Assembly (NCBI GenBank): GCA_965242565.1
Contig: OZ251457.1
Location: forward strand, 2,356,001-2,420,000
From: CATQGW01 sp965242565
Lineage (GTDB): Bacteria; Chloroflexota; Dehalococcoidia; Bin125
Direction: 5' to 3'
Length of the DNA stretch: 64,000 nt
This document shows, piece after piece, positions 1 through 9,180 of this stretch (position 1 is the first letter of the stretch; each line of letters starts with the position of its first letter). A program made the position numbers and the translations under genes. The notes under the pieces are model-generated. The model ran no database searches and was not told the origin of the DNA. It was given only the letters and a program-made list of their open reading frames with translations.

Positions 1-253
1 AACGGCGGCGGCGGGGCCGATTGCGTTCGTGGGGTTGGCGGCGCCGCATCTGGCACGGGCGCTGACGAGCCCGGACTACCGCTGGATTCTGCCGTTGTCG
101 GCAGTGTTGGGGGCGGCGCTGTTGCTGGGCGCGGATGTTGTGGGGCGGTTCGTTGTGCAGCCGGGAGAGCTGCAGGTGGGGATTGTGATGGGGTTGGTGG
201 GCGCTCCGGTGTTTATCGCAGTAGCGCGCTCGCGACGGGTGGGCGCGCTATGA
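1..253 (+). CDS. FecCD-family iron-siderophore ABC permease, C-terminal part (partial)
   Basis: C-terminal end of a membrane permease that moves ferric siderophore across the cytoplasmic membrane; the 5' part lies outside the window and the reading frame is open from base 2. The visible residues include the family motif GPIAFVGLAAPH, followed by two hydrophobic helices and a basic tail (RSRRVGAL). The stop overlaps the start of the next permease gene by 4 bases (ATGA), so the two subunits are translationally coupled and probably form the heterodimeric channel. FecC- versus FecD-type assignment is not possible from this fragment. Confidence 0.9.
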   Translation, partial: TAAAGPIAFVGLAAPHLARALTSPDYRWILPLSAVLGAALLLGADVVGRFVVQPGELQVGIVMGLVGAPVFIAVARSRRVGAL

Positions 254-1263
254 GCGCGGTGGCGGGGTGGAGGCGAGCGGCACCGGGGCTGGGTCTGATC
301 CTGGCGGGGGCGTTGCTGGCAGTGCTGATCACGTCGCTGTCGTTGGGGGTTTCGTCGGCGTCGATCACAGAGCTGATTCCGGCGCTGCTGGGAAATGCGG
401 ACGAGGAGACATCGTTCGTGCTGACGCGGTTGCGGCTGCCGCGGGCGCTGACGGGCGCACTGGTAGGCGGGGCGCTGGGGCTTTCGGGGGCGTACTTCCA
501 GTCGATGGTGCGGAATCCACTGGCGTCGCCGGACGTGATCGGGCTGACGGCCGGAGCGAGCGCGGCGGCGGTGCTGGCGATTGCGCTGTTCGAGGCGAGC
601 ACAGCGGAGGTCGCGGCGGCGGCCGTGGTAGGCGCGGGACTGGGCGCGTTGCTGACCTATGGGCTGTCGTATCAGCGTGGGCGGACGAGCTCGGTGCGGC
701 TGGTGCTGGTGGGGATCGGGGTGGCGTCGGGCAGTTATGCGCTGGTTTCCTATGCGCTGACGCGGGCGGACATCATCAATGCGGCGGAGGCGCAGGCCTG
801 GCTGGCGGGGTCGCTGAACGGGGCGGACTGGAGCGACGCGACGGTGATGGGCGCGACGGCGGCGGCGGCGATTCCGCTGCTGGCGTTGGCGGCATGGCGG
901 CTGCGAGCGCTGGAGTTGGGCGACGATCTGGCGAATCTGCTGGGCGCGGGCGCGGAGCGTTCGCGGGCGACGATCGTGCTGGCGAGCGTGGTGCTGGCGG
1001 GGGCGGCGACGAGCGTGGCGGGGCCGGTGGCGTTTGTGGCGTTTGTGGCGGCTCCGATTGCGCGGCAGCTGGCGTCGAGCAGCACGGCGCTGGCCGCTTC
1101 GGCGCTGATCGGCGCGATCCTGGTGGTGAGCGCGGACCTGATCGGGCGGCTGGCGTTTGCGCCGAGCGAGATGCCGGCGGGAGTGCTGACGGCGGTGGTC
1201 GGCGCGCCGTATCTGCTGTGGCTGCTGACGCGATTCGGTTCGGTGCGGGGGCGCGCGGCATGA
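250..1263 (+). CDS. FecCD-family iron-siderophore ABC permease, second subunit
   Basis: Complete 337-residue permease with about nine hydrophobic segments, normal for the family. The BtuC/FecCD signature RNPLASPDVIG is at residues 88-98, and a GPVAFVAFVAAP motif lies near the C-terminus, where the permease contacts the ATPase. The start overlaps the preceding permease stop, and its own stop overlaps the ATPase start (ATGA at 1260-1263), so the permease-permease-ATPase block is one transcript. Role: membrane channel for ferric siderophore import. Third codon positions are strongly G-ending, unlike the lysA-holB-PSP1 block further on. Confidence 0.93.
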   Translation: MSAVAGWRRAAPGLGLILAGALLAVLITSLSLGVSSASITELIPALLGNADEETSFVLTRLRLPRALTGALVGGALGLSGAYFQSMVRNPLASPDVIGLTAGASAAAVLAIALFEASTAEVAAAAVVGAGLGALLTYGLSYQRGRTSSVRLVLVGIGVASGSYALVSYALTRADIINAAEAQAWLAGSLNGADWSDATVMGATAAAAIPLLALAAWRLRALELGDDLANLLGAGAERSRATIVLASVVLAGAATSVAGPVAFVAFVAAPIARQLASSSTALAASALIGAILVVSADLIGRLAFAPSEMPAGVLTAVVGAPYLLWLLTRFGSVRGRAA

Positions 1264-2135
1264 GGGCTAAGAGCGACGGCGAGGTTGGAGGAGCTGCTGA
1301 GCGCGAGGGTGCTGTGGTCGAGCTGCGGGCGGCAGAGGTTGAGCTGCGCTACGACCGCGAACCAGTGGTGGAGGCGCTCTCGGTGGAGATTGCGGTGGGG
1401 AAGATCACGACGATTGTGGGGGCGAACGCCTGCGGGAAATCGACGCTGCTGCGGGCGCTGGCGCGGCTGCTGGCGCCGGCGCGGGGCGCGGTGCTGCTGG
1501 ACGGGCGACCGATTGGCAAGCAGCGGACACGAGATGTGGCGCGGCGTCTGACACTGCTGCCGCAGTCGCCGATCGCACCGGACGGGATCACGGTATCGGA
1601 TTTGGTTTCGCGCGGGCGGTATCCGTATCAGTCGCTGTTTCGGCAGTGGTCGGCGGAGGATGCGCGGGCGGTGGGCATGGCGATGGCGGCGGCGGGGGTG
1701 ACGGAAATTGTGGAGCGGCAGCTGAGTTCACTTTCGGGCGGGCAGCGGCAGCGGGTCTGGGTGGCGATGGCGCTGGCGCAGGAGACGCCGATTCTGCTGC
1801 TGGATGAGCCGACGACGTATCTCGATCTGGCGCACCAGATCGAGGTGCTCGATTTGCTCAAGGAGTTGAATGCGGATGCAGGGCGGACGGTGGTGCTGGT
1901 GCTGCACGACCTGAATTTAGCAAGCCGCTACAGCGATCGCCTGATTGCGATGGCAGAGGGTCGGATCGAGGCGGAGGGCGCGCCGTGGGAGGTGATTACG
2001 GAGGAGATCGTTCGGCGGGTGTTCGGGCTGGAGGCGCAGATCGCACCGGATCCGGTGTCCGGCACGCCGATGGTGATCCCGGTGGGGCGCGCGCACGCGC
2101 GGGCGTCCGGCGCCGACAACGGCAAAGCGACGTGA
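1260..2135 (+). CDS. Iron-siderophore ABC transporter ATP-binding protein (FepC-like)
   Basis: A 291-residue ABC ATPase that powers the two upstream permeases. Walker A GANACGKST is at residues 54-62, the signature LSGGQ at 158-162, Walker B ILLLDEP at 178-184 and the H-loop histidine at 216. The length and the FepC/FhuC-like LSRGRYPYQ-type segment (here VSRGRYPYQ, about residues 117-125) fit siderophore or cobalamin importers. The frame stays open far upstream, but the ATG at 1260 overlaps the permease stop and gives the usual family length. Residues 1-20 form a short nonconserved lead-in. Confidence 0.94.
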   Translation: MRAKSDGEVGGAAEREGAVVELRAAEVELRYDREPVVEALSVEIAVGKITTIVGANACGKSTLLRALARLLAPARGAVLLDGRPIGKQRTRDVARRLTLLPQSPIAPDGITVSDLVSRGRYPYQSLFRQWSAEDARAVGMAMAAAGVTEIVERQLSSLSGGQRQRVWVAMALAQETPILLLDEPTTYLDLAHQIEVLDLLKELNADAGRTVVLVLHDLNLASRYSDRLIAMAEGRIEAEGAPWEVITEEIVRRVFGLEAQIAPDPVSGTPMVIPVGRAHARASGADNGKAT

Positions 2136-2208
2136 GAGGAGGACCGAACGCAGTAACCAACGCGACGGAGCACACACCCAACCAGACGAGAACGGAAGGA
2201 CCGGAGAG

Positions 2209-3438
2209 ATGACGCGCAGATTGATCGTGATCGCCCTGATACTGACGGCGCTGTTGGCCGCCGCCTGCGGCTCGGACGACGAGGCGGAACAGCAAACGGC
2301 AACGGCGCGCGAGAGCGCGGCGGCGGCTTCGGAACAGGCAGAAGCGGCCGCGCAACAGGCGGCGCAGCAAGAACAGACGGAGAGCGAACCAGCAGCCGCG
2401 CAGCAGTCGCGGACGGACGAGCAGACCGCAGCGCAAGAAGCGGCGGCCGATGATGCGCAATCCGCCCAGGCGGAGGCGGCGCAGGAGCAGGCCGCCGAGC
2501 AGACACAGTCTGCACCGCAGTCAGCTGCGCAAGCAACAGCGCAGGCAACGGCAAGTGTGAGCTTCACGGACGACCGGGGGACGGTGTTTACGCCGCCGGA
2601 CGGCGAGCTGAGCGTGGTCGCGGAGGCGAGCGTGGCGGCGGCGCTGCTGGAGTTCGGGGTCGAGCTGACGGGCGTGTTCGGTCAGCTTGAGGATGCAGAG
2701 GGGAATCCGTACGGCGGGGCGGATTTCAGCGGCATTCAGTCGGTGGGCGGCGACGCCTACGGCGAGATCAATCTGGAGGCGCTGGCGGAGCTGCAGCCCG
2801 ATGCAGTGGTCACGATCTCGTGGGGACCGGAGAGCTACTGGTGGATCAACGCCGATCTGGTCGATGAGATCACGTCGATTGCGCCGCTGCTGATCGTAGC
2901 GGTGAGCGACGGGGAGGCCGGTGTGCCGGCGCCGCAGGTGATCGCGCGGCTCGATGAGCTGTCGGTCACGCTCGGCGGCAGCGGGGCGACGGACGATTCG
3001 AAGGCGGATTTTGCGGCGGCGGAAGCGGCGGTGCGGGACGCGGCGGCGGCGAATCCGGGCATCACGCTGATGTTCGCCTCGGCGTCGACGGACACGTTCT
3101 ATATCGCCGATCCGCCGGCCTGGCCGGACCTGTCGTACTACGTTGACCTCGGCGTGGAGGTGCTGCGGACCGAAACGACCGAAGGCGGATACTGGGAGTA
3201 CCTGAGTCTGGAATCGATCGACAAGTACAACGTCGACCACATCCTGCTGGATGATCGCGACCCTGGTCAGGCGAGGCGGTTGCAGGCGGATGTGCCGCTC
3301 TGGAACACGCTGCCGGCGGTGCAGGCGGAGCAGGTCAGCTTGTGGCCGATCTCGGGGCGGGTGTACACCTACGACGGGATCGCGGTGGTGCTGCGGCAGA
3401 TCGTGGATGCGATCAGTTCGTCGACGGACGTCGGCTAG
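2209..3438 (+). CDS. Iron-siderophore ABC transporter substrate-binding lipoprotein
   Basis: A 409-residue surface lipoprotein that captures the siderophore for the upstream permease/ATPase. Residues 1-20 are a lipoprotein signal ending in LAAAC (lipid-anchored Cys20). Residues about 24-115 are an Ala/Gln/Glu-rich spacer, which would hold the binding domain away from the membrane. The rest is a class III periplasmic-binding fold: SVVAEAS-like start, a GDAYGEINLEALAELQPD segment of the type seen in FepB/FhuD proteins, and a long linking helix. It lies 73 bases after the ATPase gene on the same strand. The stop is TAG, which shows that TAG is a normal stop codon here. Confidence 0.9.
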   Translation: MTRRLIVIALILTALLAAACGSDDEAEQQTATARESAAAASEQAEAAAQQAAQQEQTESEPAAAQQSRTDEQTAAQEAAADDAQSAQAEAAQEQAAEQTQSAPQSAAQATAQATASVSFTDDRGTVFTPPDGELSVVAEASVAAALLEFGVELTGVFGQLEDAEGNPYGGADFSGIQSVGGDAYGEINLEALAELQPDAVVTISWGPESYWWINADLVDEITSIAPLLIVAVSDGEAGVPAPQVIARLDELSVTLGGSGATDDSKADFAAAEAAVRDAAAANPGITLMFASASTDTFYIADPPAWPDLSYYVDLGVEVLRTETTEGGYWEYLSLESIDKYNVDHILLDDRDPGQARRLQADVPLWNTLPAVQAEQVSLWPISGRVYTYDGIAVVLRQIVDAISSSTDVG

Positions 3439-3509
3439 GAGGCCGTGGGCCGGCCGTCGGCGCAGCGCCGACGGCCGGCTGAGCGGAGCGAAGAGCGAGG
3501 AGACTGCGC

Positions 3510-4313
3510 ATGACGGACAGCGAGGCCAGCATCGAGACGGAGTATCTGCCGCCGATTCACGCGCTGCGGCCAATCGCGACGTTTATCACGTCGGTGGCGC
3601 GGATCGAGCGGGGTGGGCATCCGTTCACGCGGGTGACGTTTCGGGGCGGGGATCTGGCGCATTTTTCGCCGATCGGACCGGATCAGTTTCTGTATCTGTT
3701 GCTGCCGCCGGCTGGTCGGCGGAAGCTGACAATCGATGCGGGTTTCAACTGGGATCAGTTCCGGGAGATGCCCGAGGCGGAACGGCCGATCGGTGCGTAT
3801 TACACAGTGCGTCATTATCGGCCGGCGGAGGCGGAGGTGGATATTGAGATTGTGCGGCACGGACACGGCGGTCGAGTGGGGGCGTGGCTGGAGCGAGCAG
3901 AGCCCGGCGATCGGGTGGGGCTGTGGGGGCCGCGGATGGTGTACGACCCGCCGCCGGGCTGCGGGCGTCTGCTGCTGTGCGGGGATGAGACGGCGCTGCC
4001 GGCGATTGGGGCGATTCTGGAGAGCGGCCCGCAGGCGGAATCGGTAACGGTCGTCGTGGAGCTGGATCCTCACACCGTTCCGCCGTTCGAGGCGGACGCG
4101 GAGCTTGAGGTGATTCGGCTCGATCGAGCGACGGGAGGCAGCTGGCAGCTGCCCGACGCGATGCGCACACAGACGCTTGACGCTGATACCTACGTGTGGG
4201 GCGGGGGAGAGATGAAACTGATGCACGCCTTGCGGCGCGAACTGCGCGAGGAGGCGGGGCTGCGGGCGGAGCAGGTCGCCCTCGTCGGGTATTGGCGGCA
4301 CGGAACGGATTGA
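3510..4313 (+). CDS. Siderophore-interacting protein, FAD-dependent ferric-siderophore reductase
   Basis: A 267-residue cytoplasmic flavoprotein of the SIP (ViuB/YqjH) family that releases iron by reducing imported ferric siderophore. The FAD-binding barrel carries YYTVR at residues 97-101, and the C-terminal NAD(P)H-type domain has the diagnostic GDETALPA at 158-165 and a late YVWGGGE motif. A GAGGAG ribosome-binding site precedes the ATG. It closes the siderophore operon, so uptake and release of iron are encoded together; siderophore biosynthesis genes are not seen in the window. Confidence 0.92.
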   Translation: MTDSEASIETEYLPPIHALRPIATFITSVARIERGGHPFTRVTFRGGDLAHFSPIGPDQFLYLLLPPAGRRKLTIDAGFNWDQFREMPEAERPIGAYYTVRHYRPAEAEVDIEIVRHGHGGRVGAWLERAEPGDRVGLWGPRMVYDPPPGCGRLLLCGDETALPAIGAILESGPQAESVTVVVELDPHTVPPFEADAELEVIRLDRATGGSWQLPDAMRTQTLDADTYVWGGGEMKLMHALRRELREEAGLRAEQVALVGYWRHGTD

Positions 4314-4342
4314 GGCGCGGACGCCCGATTTCGCCAGCGCAC

Positions 4343-5248
4343 TCAGCGGAGGTTGCGGAGGCGGGGGTCGAGGAGGTCGCGCAGCCAGTCGCCCATCAGG
4401 TTGCCGGTGAGGGAGACGAGCAGGATGGCGATGCCGGGCATCCAGATCGGCCACCAGGCGATGGTCATGAAGTTGCGGCCTTCGGAGATCATGGCGCCCC
4501 AGGAGGGGGTGCCGGGGGCGACGCCAACGTTGAGGAAGCTGAGCGCGGCTTCGATCAGGATGACCTGGGGGATTTCGAGGGTGGCCATAATCACGATGGT
4601 GTTGAGCAGGTTGGGCAGGATGTGGCGGAAGAGGATGCGCTTGTCGCTGGCGCCGCTGGAGCGGGCGGCGATGATGAATTCCTGCTCGCGCAGGGAGAGC
4701 ACATCGGCGCGGACGAGGCGGGCATAGCTGGACCAGGTGAAGACGATGATGATGAGAATCACGTTGCGCAGGCTGGCTCCGAAAACGACGGCGATCAGCA
4801 AAGCGAAGAGGATGGCGGGGAGGGCGAGTTGGATATCGACGAGGCGCATGAGGATGCGGTCCCACCAGCCGCCGCGCCAGCCGGCGATGAGGCCGGTGAA
4901 GGTGCCGATCAGGGCCGAGGCGGGGATGCAGATGGCGACGACGAGCAGGGAGACGCGGGCGCCGTACATGACGCGGCTGAGGATGTCGCGCCCGAGGTTG
5001 TCGGTGCCGAGCGGGTGGGCCCAGCTGCCGCCTTCCTGGAGGGCAGGCGGGGTGAGGCGCTCGATCAGGACGATGTTTTCGGGGTCGTAGGCGGAGATCA
5101 GGTCGGCGAATGCGCCGGCGATGAGGAATGCGCCGAGGATGATGATCGAGGGCAGCAGCAGAGCGGCGCGCTGCCAAGAGATGCGGCGGCGGCGGGCGCG
5201 GCCGGCGAAGAGCGGCGCCTGGGCCTGGGCGGCTTCGCGGGCGGTCAT
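4343..5248 (-). CDS. Oligopeptide/dipeptide ABC transporter permease, DppC type
   Basis: A 301-residue inner-membrane permease (BPD_transp_1) with about six helices and an EAA-type loop around the segment LVRADVLSLREQEFIIAAR. Features of the DppC/OppC class are an N-terminal helix followed by a periplasmic HPLGTDNLGRD motif and a C-terminal DPRLR. The frame is open further upstream, but the ATG at 5248 shares a base with the stop of the DppB gene, fixing the start. Last gene of operon B (binding protein, DppB, DppC); no ATPase gene follows. Confidence 0.93.
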   Translation of the reverse strand: MTAREAAQAQAPLFAGRARRRRISWQRAALLLPSIIILGAFLIAGAFADLISAYDPENIVLIERLTPPALQEGGSWAHPLGTDNLGRDILSRVMYGARVSLLVVAICIPASALIGTFTGLIAGWRGGWWDRILMRLVDIQLALPAILFALLIAVVFGASLRNVILIIIVFTWSSYARLVRADVLSLREQEFIIAARSSGASDKRILFRHILPNLLNTIVIMATLEIPQVILIEAALSFLNVGVAPGTPSWGAMISEGRNFMTIAWWPIWMPGIAILLVSLTGNLMGDWLRDLLDPRLRNLR

Positions 5249-6186
5249 CAGCCGGCTCCTGCGCGGATGCGTGGGTCGATCACGGGGTAGGAGAGGTCGA
5301 CGAGGATGTTGGCGATCACGATTGAGCCGGAGATAACGAGGATGCCGGCGAGCATGACGGGGAAATCGCCGACGGTGATTGAGTGCAGCATCAGGCGGCC
5401 GATGCCGGGCCAAGCGAAGACCTGCTCGACGATGACGGAGCCGGCGATGACGCGCCCGACCTGGATGCCGAGGATGGTGGCGACGGGGAGCAGCGCGTGG
5501 CGGAGGGCGTGACGGGTGATGACGGCGCTCTCGCGCAGGCCTTTGGCTCGGGCGGTGCGGATGTAATCGGTGCCCATCACATCGATCATGCCGGAGCGGG
5601 TGAGGCGCATTGCGGCGGCGGAGGTGAGCAGGCCGAGGGTGATGGTGGGCAGGATGATGTGCTTGAAATCGCCGCTGCCGCCGGCGGGCAGCCAGCGGAG
5701 TTCGACGGCGAAGAAGAAAATCAGCATGAGGCCGAGCCAGAAGTTGGGCGTGGCCTGGCCGATCACGGCGAGCAGGCGGGCGAACCAGTCGGTGGGGGAA
5801 CCGCGGCGAAGCGCGGCGATCACGCCGAGCGGGAGGCCGAGGGCGAGCGAGAAGATTACGGCGGCCGCGCCGAGCTGGAGCGTTTTGACGGCGCGGCTGC
5901 CGACTTCGTCGAGGGCGGGCAGGTCGCTGATGAAGGAGTTGCCGAGGTTGAGCTGGATGGTGTCGAGCAGGAAGCGCCCGTATTGCTCGGCGAGCGGGCC
6001 GGTAAGGCCGAGCTGCTCACGCAGCAGTTCTTTTTCCTCCTCGGTGGTCTCGTCGGTGGTGAGGTATTCGACCGGGTCGCGGGCGGCGCGGGAGACGAGG
6101 AAGACGATGGAGATGACGAGGAAGACGACGAGCAGCCCCTGGAGCAGGCGCGAACCGAGGAGCGTCCAGACGTTTGCGCCAGTCAT
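5248..6186 (-). CDS. Oligopeptide/dipeptide ABC transporter permease, DppB type
   Basis: A 312-residue DppB/OppB-class permease. A single N-terminal helix (LLVVFLVISIVFLVSR) is followed by a periplasmic segment and a five-helix BPD_transp_1 core. The EAA loop region contains DYIRTARAKGL, and the C-terminus ends in a DPRIRAGAG tail typical of the class. It overlaps the DppC start by one base and follows its binding-protein gene by about 50 bases, so the three genes form one importer cassette. The substrate cannot be told from the permease; peptides, nickel and opines are all carried by this family. Confidence 0.93.
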   Translation of the reverse strand: MTGANVWTLLGSRLLQGLLVVFLVISIVFLVSRAARDPVEYLTTDETTEEEKELLREQLGLTGPLAEQYGRFLLDTIQLNLGNSFISDLPALDEVGSRAVKTLQLGAAAVIFSLALGLPLGVIAALRRGSPTDWFARLLAVIGQATPNFWLGLMLIFFFAVELRWLPAGGSGDFKHIILPTITLGLLTSAAAMRLTRSGMIDVMGTDYIRTARAKGLRESAVITRHALRHALLPVATILGIQVGRVIAGSVIVEQVFAWPGIGRLMLHSITVGDFPVMLAGILVISGSIVIANILVDLSYPVIDPRIRAGAG

Positions 6187-6235
6187 TGGCGGGGCGTCCT
6201 GCTTTCGGGGGGCGGCCCCGGGAATTGGGAGGGCG

Positions 6236-8122
6236 TCAGGTGATGATTGGGCGGATGCCCCAGTAGCCGCCGTAGTCGCGTCCGTTGCCCTTCATGTCCC
6301 ATTCGAGGTCGTCGCGCATGAGGCCGGTGCCGACGGTTTCGAAGAGGAAGAGCCAGGAGGCGTTGGTGTAGATCAGCTGGGCGAGGCGGTTGAGTGCGTC
6401 GCGGCGTTTGGAGGGGTCGAATTCGGTGCGCTGCTCCTCGACCAGTTCCTGGATGCCGGAGTCGGGGTATTCGGCGACGGAGAGGGTGCCGCCGATGGCG
6501 ACCTCGGCGTTGATCACCTGGAAGGGGTCGGGGGACTGATTGGTGAAGTAGTAGTGCAGGCCGGGCACATCGCGCTGGGCCATGCGAGCGCGGAAGTCGG
6601 GCAGCGGGTCGAGTTGGAGGTTGGTGTTGATGCCGACCGCTTCGAGGTACTGCTGGACGGCGAGGGCGACCTGATCGGTGAGCGCGAAGAAGCCGGCGGT
6701 GCCGTAGAAGTCGGACTCGAAGCCGTCGGCGTAGCCGGCGGCATCCATCAGCTGCATGGCTTTGGCGACGTCGTACTCCATGGTGAGCGGTCCGGACTGT
6801 TCGGGCTGCATGCCGCCGAGCTGGCGGGTGCCGAGTCCGTAGGCGCGCTGCTCGCGGCCGGTGCCCAGCGAGGTGTAGATCGTGGGCACATCGACGGCGT
6901 GGTTCATCGCCTGGCGGACGCGGATATCGCGGTAGGGGTTGGAGCCGTCTTCGAGCATCGGAACGATGGTGTTGGGGAAGATGGTGTGCGGGCAGCAGCC
7001 GGGGTCGAAGAGCACCTCGAAGCCGGGCTCGTCAACGTAGTTCTGCACCAGCTCCCATTCGAGCGGGGAGGCGATATCGGCTTCGCCGGCCTCGATGGCG
7101 GCGAGGCGCGCGACCGGCTCGGGGCGGACGACCTGGATGAGCTCCTTGACCCAGGGGCGGTGGATGCGGTTGAGGTTTTCGTAGCCGATCGGGTAGGCGT
7201 CGTTGCGGACGCTGCGCACCTCGATGTCAGGTTCGAAGGAGACGAGCTGGAAGGGCCCGCTGGCGAGGCCGTCGCGGTTGTAGCCCTCGTCGCCGAGTTC
7301 CTCGACGCGGTGGCGGGGGACGATCGGCATGGTGGTGCCGATGCTGCCCGGGGCGGTGACATCGGTGGCGACGGGTACGCGCGCGGTGGCGTCGTCGATC
7401 GTGGTGACTTCGTCGTTGACCGATTCGACGATGTAGGCGATGCCGGTTTCGTAGATTCCGTCATCGTTGTAGGGCGCGGTCCCCTTGGCGCGGTCGATCG
7501 AGAATTTGATGTCGTGCGCGGTGAGCGGGGTACCGTCGTGCCAGGTGTGGCCCTGATTGAGGTGGAGCAGCACGGCGGTGAAGTCCTCGATCCACTCGAA
7601 GCCGGCCAGGTTGGGCACGATCTCGCGGGTGACGAGGTCGTACTGCATGAGGCGGTCGAAGTGGATCGGCGGGTTGAAGCGGGTGGTGTAGTTGCCGGGT
7701 GACATGGGGTCGAGACCGCCGACGGCGTTGGGGATGGCGACACGGACGGTGCGCTCCCAGTCGGTGTCGCCCTCGCGGCCCTGCTCGACGGGCTGGACGG
7801 TCTCGGACTGCTGCTGCTCGGCCTGGGCCTGTTGCTGCGCTGCCTGTTGTGCCTGCTCTTCGGCGGTCTGCTGCTGTTGTTGCTGCGTCGTCTGCTGCTG
7901 CCGGGCAGCGGGCTGCTCCTGCTGTTGCTGTTGCGGCGGCGTCTGGGCGACGGCGGCGGGCTGATCGTCGTCGTCATCGCCGCAGCCGACCAGGGCGAGG
8001 CCGGCGGCGCCGACTCCGGCGCGCGCGCCGGCGCGGAGCAGGGATCGGCGGCTGATCCGGTTGCTGCGCAATCGTTGCCAGTAGTTCCGTTGGTCGTGCT
8101 GCCCGTTGTTGCGGCTGCTCAT
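6236..8122 (-). CDS. Extracellular solute-binding protein family 5 (peptide-type), Tat lipoprotein
   Basis: A 628-residue SBP_bac_5 protein, the receptor for the permeases that follow. The N-terminus is a twin-arginine signal (SRRSLL, arginines 25 and 26) combined with a lipobox ALVGC (Cys47), then GDDDDD and a Gln/Ala-rich spacer to about residue 130. The binding domain contains the family's HDIKFSIDRA-type motif and an RVRQAMNHAVD segment. The start is fixed by the signal peptide; the longer open frame upstream is antisense to a permease gene. It is preceded by a strong promoter shared with the third binding-protein gene of this region. Confidence 0.92.
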   Translation of the reverse strand: MSSRNNGQHDQRNYWQRLRSNRISRRSLLRAGARAGVGAAGLALVGCGDDDDDQPAAVAQTPPQQQQQEQPAARQQQTTQQQQQQTAEEQAQQAAQQQAQAEQQQSETVQPVEQGREGDTDWERTVRVAIPNAVGGLDPMSPGNYTTRFNPPIHFDRLMQYDLVTREIVPNLAGFEWIEDFTAVLLHLNQGHTWHDGTPLTAHDIKFSIDRAKGTAPYNDDGIYETGIAYIVESVNDEVTTIDDATARVPVATDVTAPGSIGTTMPIVPRHRVEELGDEGYNRDGLASGPFQLVSFEPDIEVRSVRNDAYPIGYENLNRIHRPWVKELIQVVRPEPVARLAAIEAGEADIASPLEWELVQNYVDEPGFEVLFDPGCCPHTIFPNTIVPMLEDGSNPYRDIRVRQAMNHAVDVPTIYTSLGTGREQRAYGLGTRQLGGMQPEQSGPLTMEYDVAKAMQLMDAAGYADGFESDFYGTAGFFALTDQVALAVQQYLEAVGINTNLQLDPLPDFRARMAQRDVPGLHYYFTNQSPDPFQVINAEVAIGGTLSVAEYPDSGIQELVEEQRTEFDPSKRRDALNRLAQLIYTNASWLFLFETVGTGLMRDDLEWDMKGNGRDYGGYWGIRPIIT

Positions 8123-8185
8123 CTCACACTCCTTCGGTGATCCACGTGCGCGGAGTATGCGCAAGGGATCGTTTGGACACTGCGA

Positions 8186-8214
8186 AATATCGCAATTTGC
8201 GATCGGGATGTCAA
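8186..8214 (-). promoter_or_regulatory. Promoter of the operon-B binding-protein gene
   Basis: Reading the minus strand, TTGACA (8209-8214), a 17-base spacer and GATATT (8186-8191) make a near-consensus sigma-70 promoter. The -10 lies inside a short inverted repeat TGCGA-TATT-TCGCA that could be an operator. The same arrangement with the same 63-base distance to the start codon occurs before the paralogous gene at 13866. Downstream of both -10 elements the block AACGATCCCTTGCG is conserved. Confidence 0.75.
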
Positions 8215-8283
8215 CCGCGCATGGAGCAAGCCAGTGAGCAGGCGCGCAGATCGGGCCGGAGAGCAGGCCGCAGATCGGGGCGG

Positions 8284-9180
8284 TCAGGTGGAGCCGCGGA
8301 GGCGGGGGTCGAGGATGTCGCGGATGGAGTCGCCGACCAGGTTGAAGCCGAGCACGGCGATGGTCATGGCGACGCCGGGGAAGATGCTGAGATGGGGGTA
8401 CTTCCAGAGCGTGCGGGCCTCGGTGAGCATGCGACCCCAGGAGGGTTCGGGCGGGGGCACGCCGAGGCCGAGGAAGGAGAGCGCACCCTCGAAGAGGATT
8501 GCGCCGCCCAGCAGGGTGGTGACGTAGATCAGCAGCGGCGGGCCCATGTTGGGCAGGACATGCCGCCAGAGGATGCGGAAGGGAGACGCGCCGACGACGC
8601 GGGCGGACTCGACGTAGCTCTCGGCGAGTGTGGCGAGGGTGCTGGCGCGCACGATGCGCACCATGCTGACGGCGAAGATGATGCCCATGCCGAGGGCGAT
8701 GGCCTGCCAACCGCGCCCGATCACCTGCGCAAGCAGGAGCAGCAGGACGAGCCCCGGGAATGCGAGCATCATGTCGATGATGCGCTGCGAGAGCAGGTCG
8801 ACCACGCCCTGGGCGTAGGCGGAGACCATACCGATCACGAGCGCTGCGCCGACGCCGATGGCCATCGCGCCGAGGGCGAGGGTCATGGAGAGCCGCGCGC
8901 CGGCGATGACGCGGGCGAAGTAGTCGCGCCCGAGGCGGTCGGTGCCGAACCAGTGGTCGCTGTTGGGCGAGGCGAGGATGTCGGCGGAGACAGCGGCGGG
9001 GTCGGCGGTGAGCAGGGGACCGAAGGCGGCGAGGAAGATGATGAGCAGGGCGAGGAAGAGGCCGAACGCGCCGAGCGGATGTTGGCGCAGGAGGCGCAGC
9101 ATGCGCCGGCGCAACGGCAGCCGCGCGGGAATCCCGTACTCGTCGAAGGCGATCGTGGGGCTCTCTGCGGCGCTGCTCAT
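8284..9180 (-). CDS. Oligopeptide/dipeptide ABC transporter permease, DppC type
   Basis: A 298-residue DppC/OppC permease: N-terminal cytoplasmic tail, first helix, periplasmic HWFGTDRLGRDYF motif, five further helices with a YVESARVVGASPFRI EAA-type loop, and a C-terminal LDPRLRGST. Its ATG overlaps the stop of the upstream DppB gene by 4 bases. It ends operon A (two binding proteins, DppB, DppC). It is a paralogue of the DppC gene at 4343-5248 but clearly divergent, so the two operons are not a fresh duplication of the permease part. Confidence 0.93.
   Translation of the reverse strand: MSSAAESPTIAFDEYGIPARLPLRRRMLRLLRQHPLGAFGLFLALLIIFLAAFGPLLTADPAAVSADILASPNSDHWFGTDRLGRDYFARVIAGARLSMTLALGAMAIGVGAALVIGMVSAYAQGVVDLLSQRIIDMMLAFPGLVLLLLLAQVIGRGWQAIALGMGIIFAVSMVRIVRASTLATLAESYVESARVVGASPFRILWRHVLPNMGPPLLIYVTTLLGGAILFEGALSFLGLGVPPPEPSWGRMLTEARTLWKYPHLSIFPGVAMTIAVLGFNLVGDSIRDILDPRLRGST

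Noticed and set aside
267..1259. N-terminal fusion of the ATPase frame
   Set aside because: The frame is open back to 267 but overlaps the permease completely and gives Gly/Ala/Arg shadow sequence; the ATG at 1260 explains the protein.
4196..5290. Acidic plus-strand protein of ~360 codons
   Set aside because: Shadow of the DppC permease gene; no homology pattern, no ribosome-binding site.
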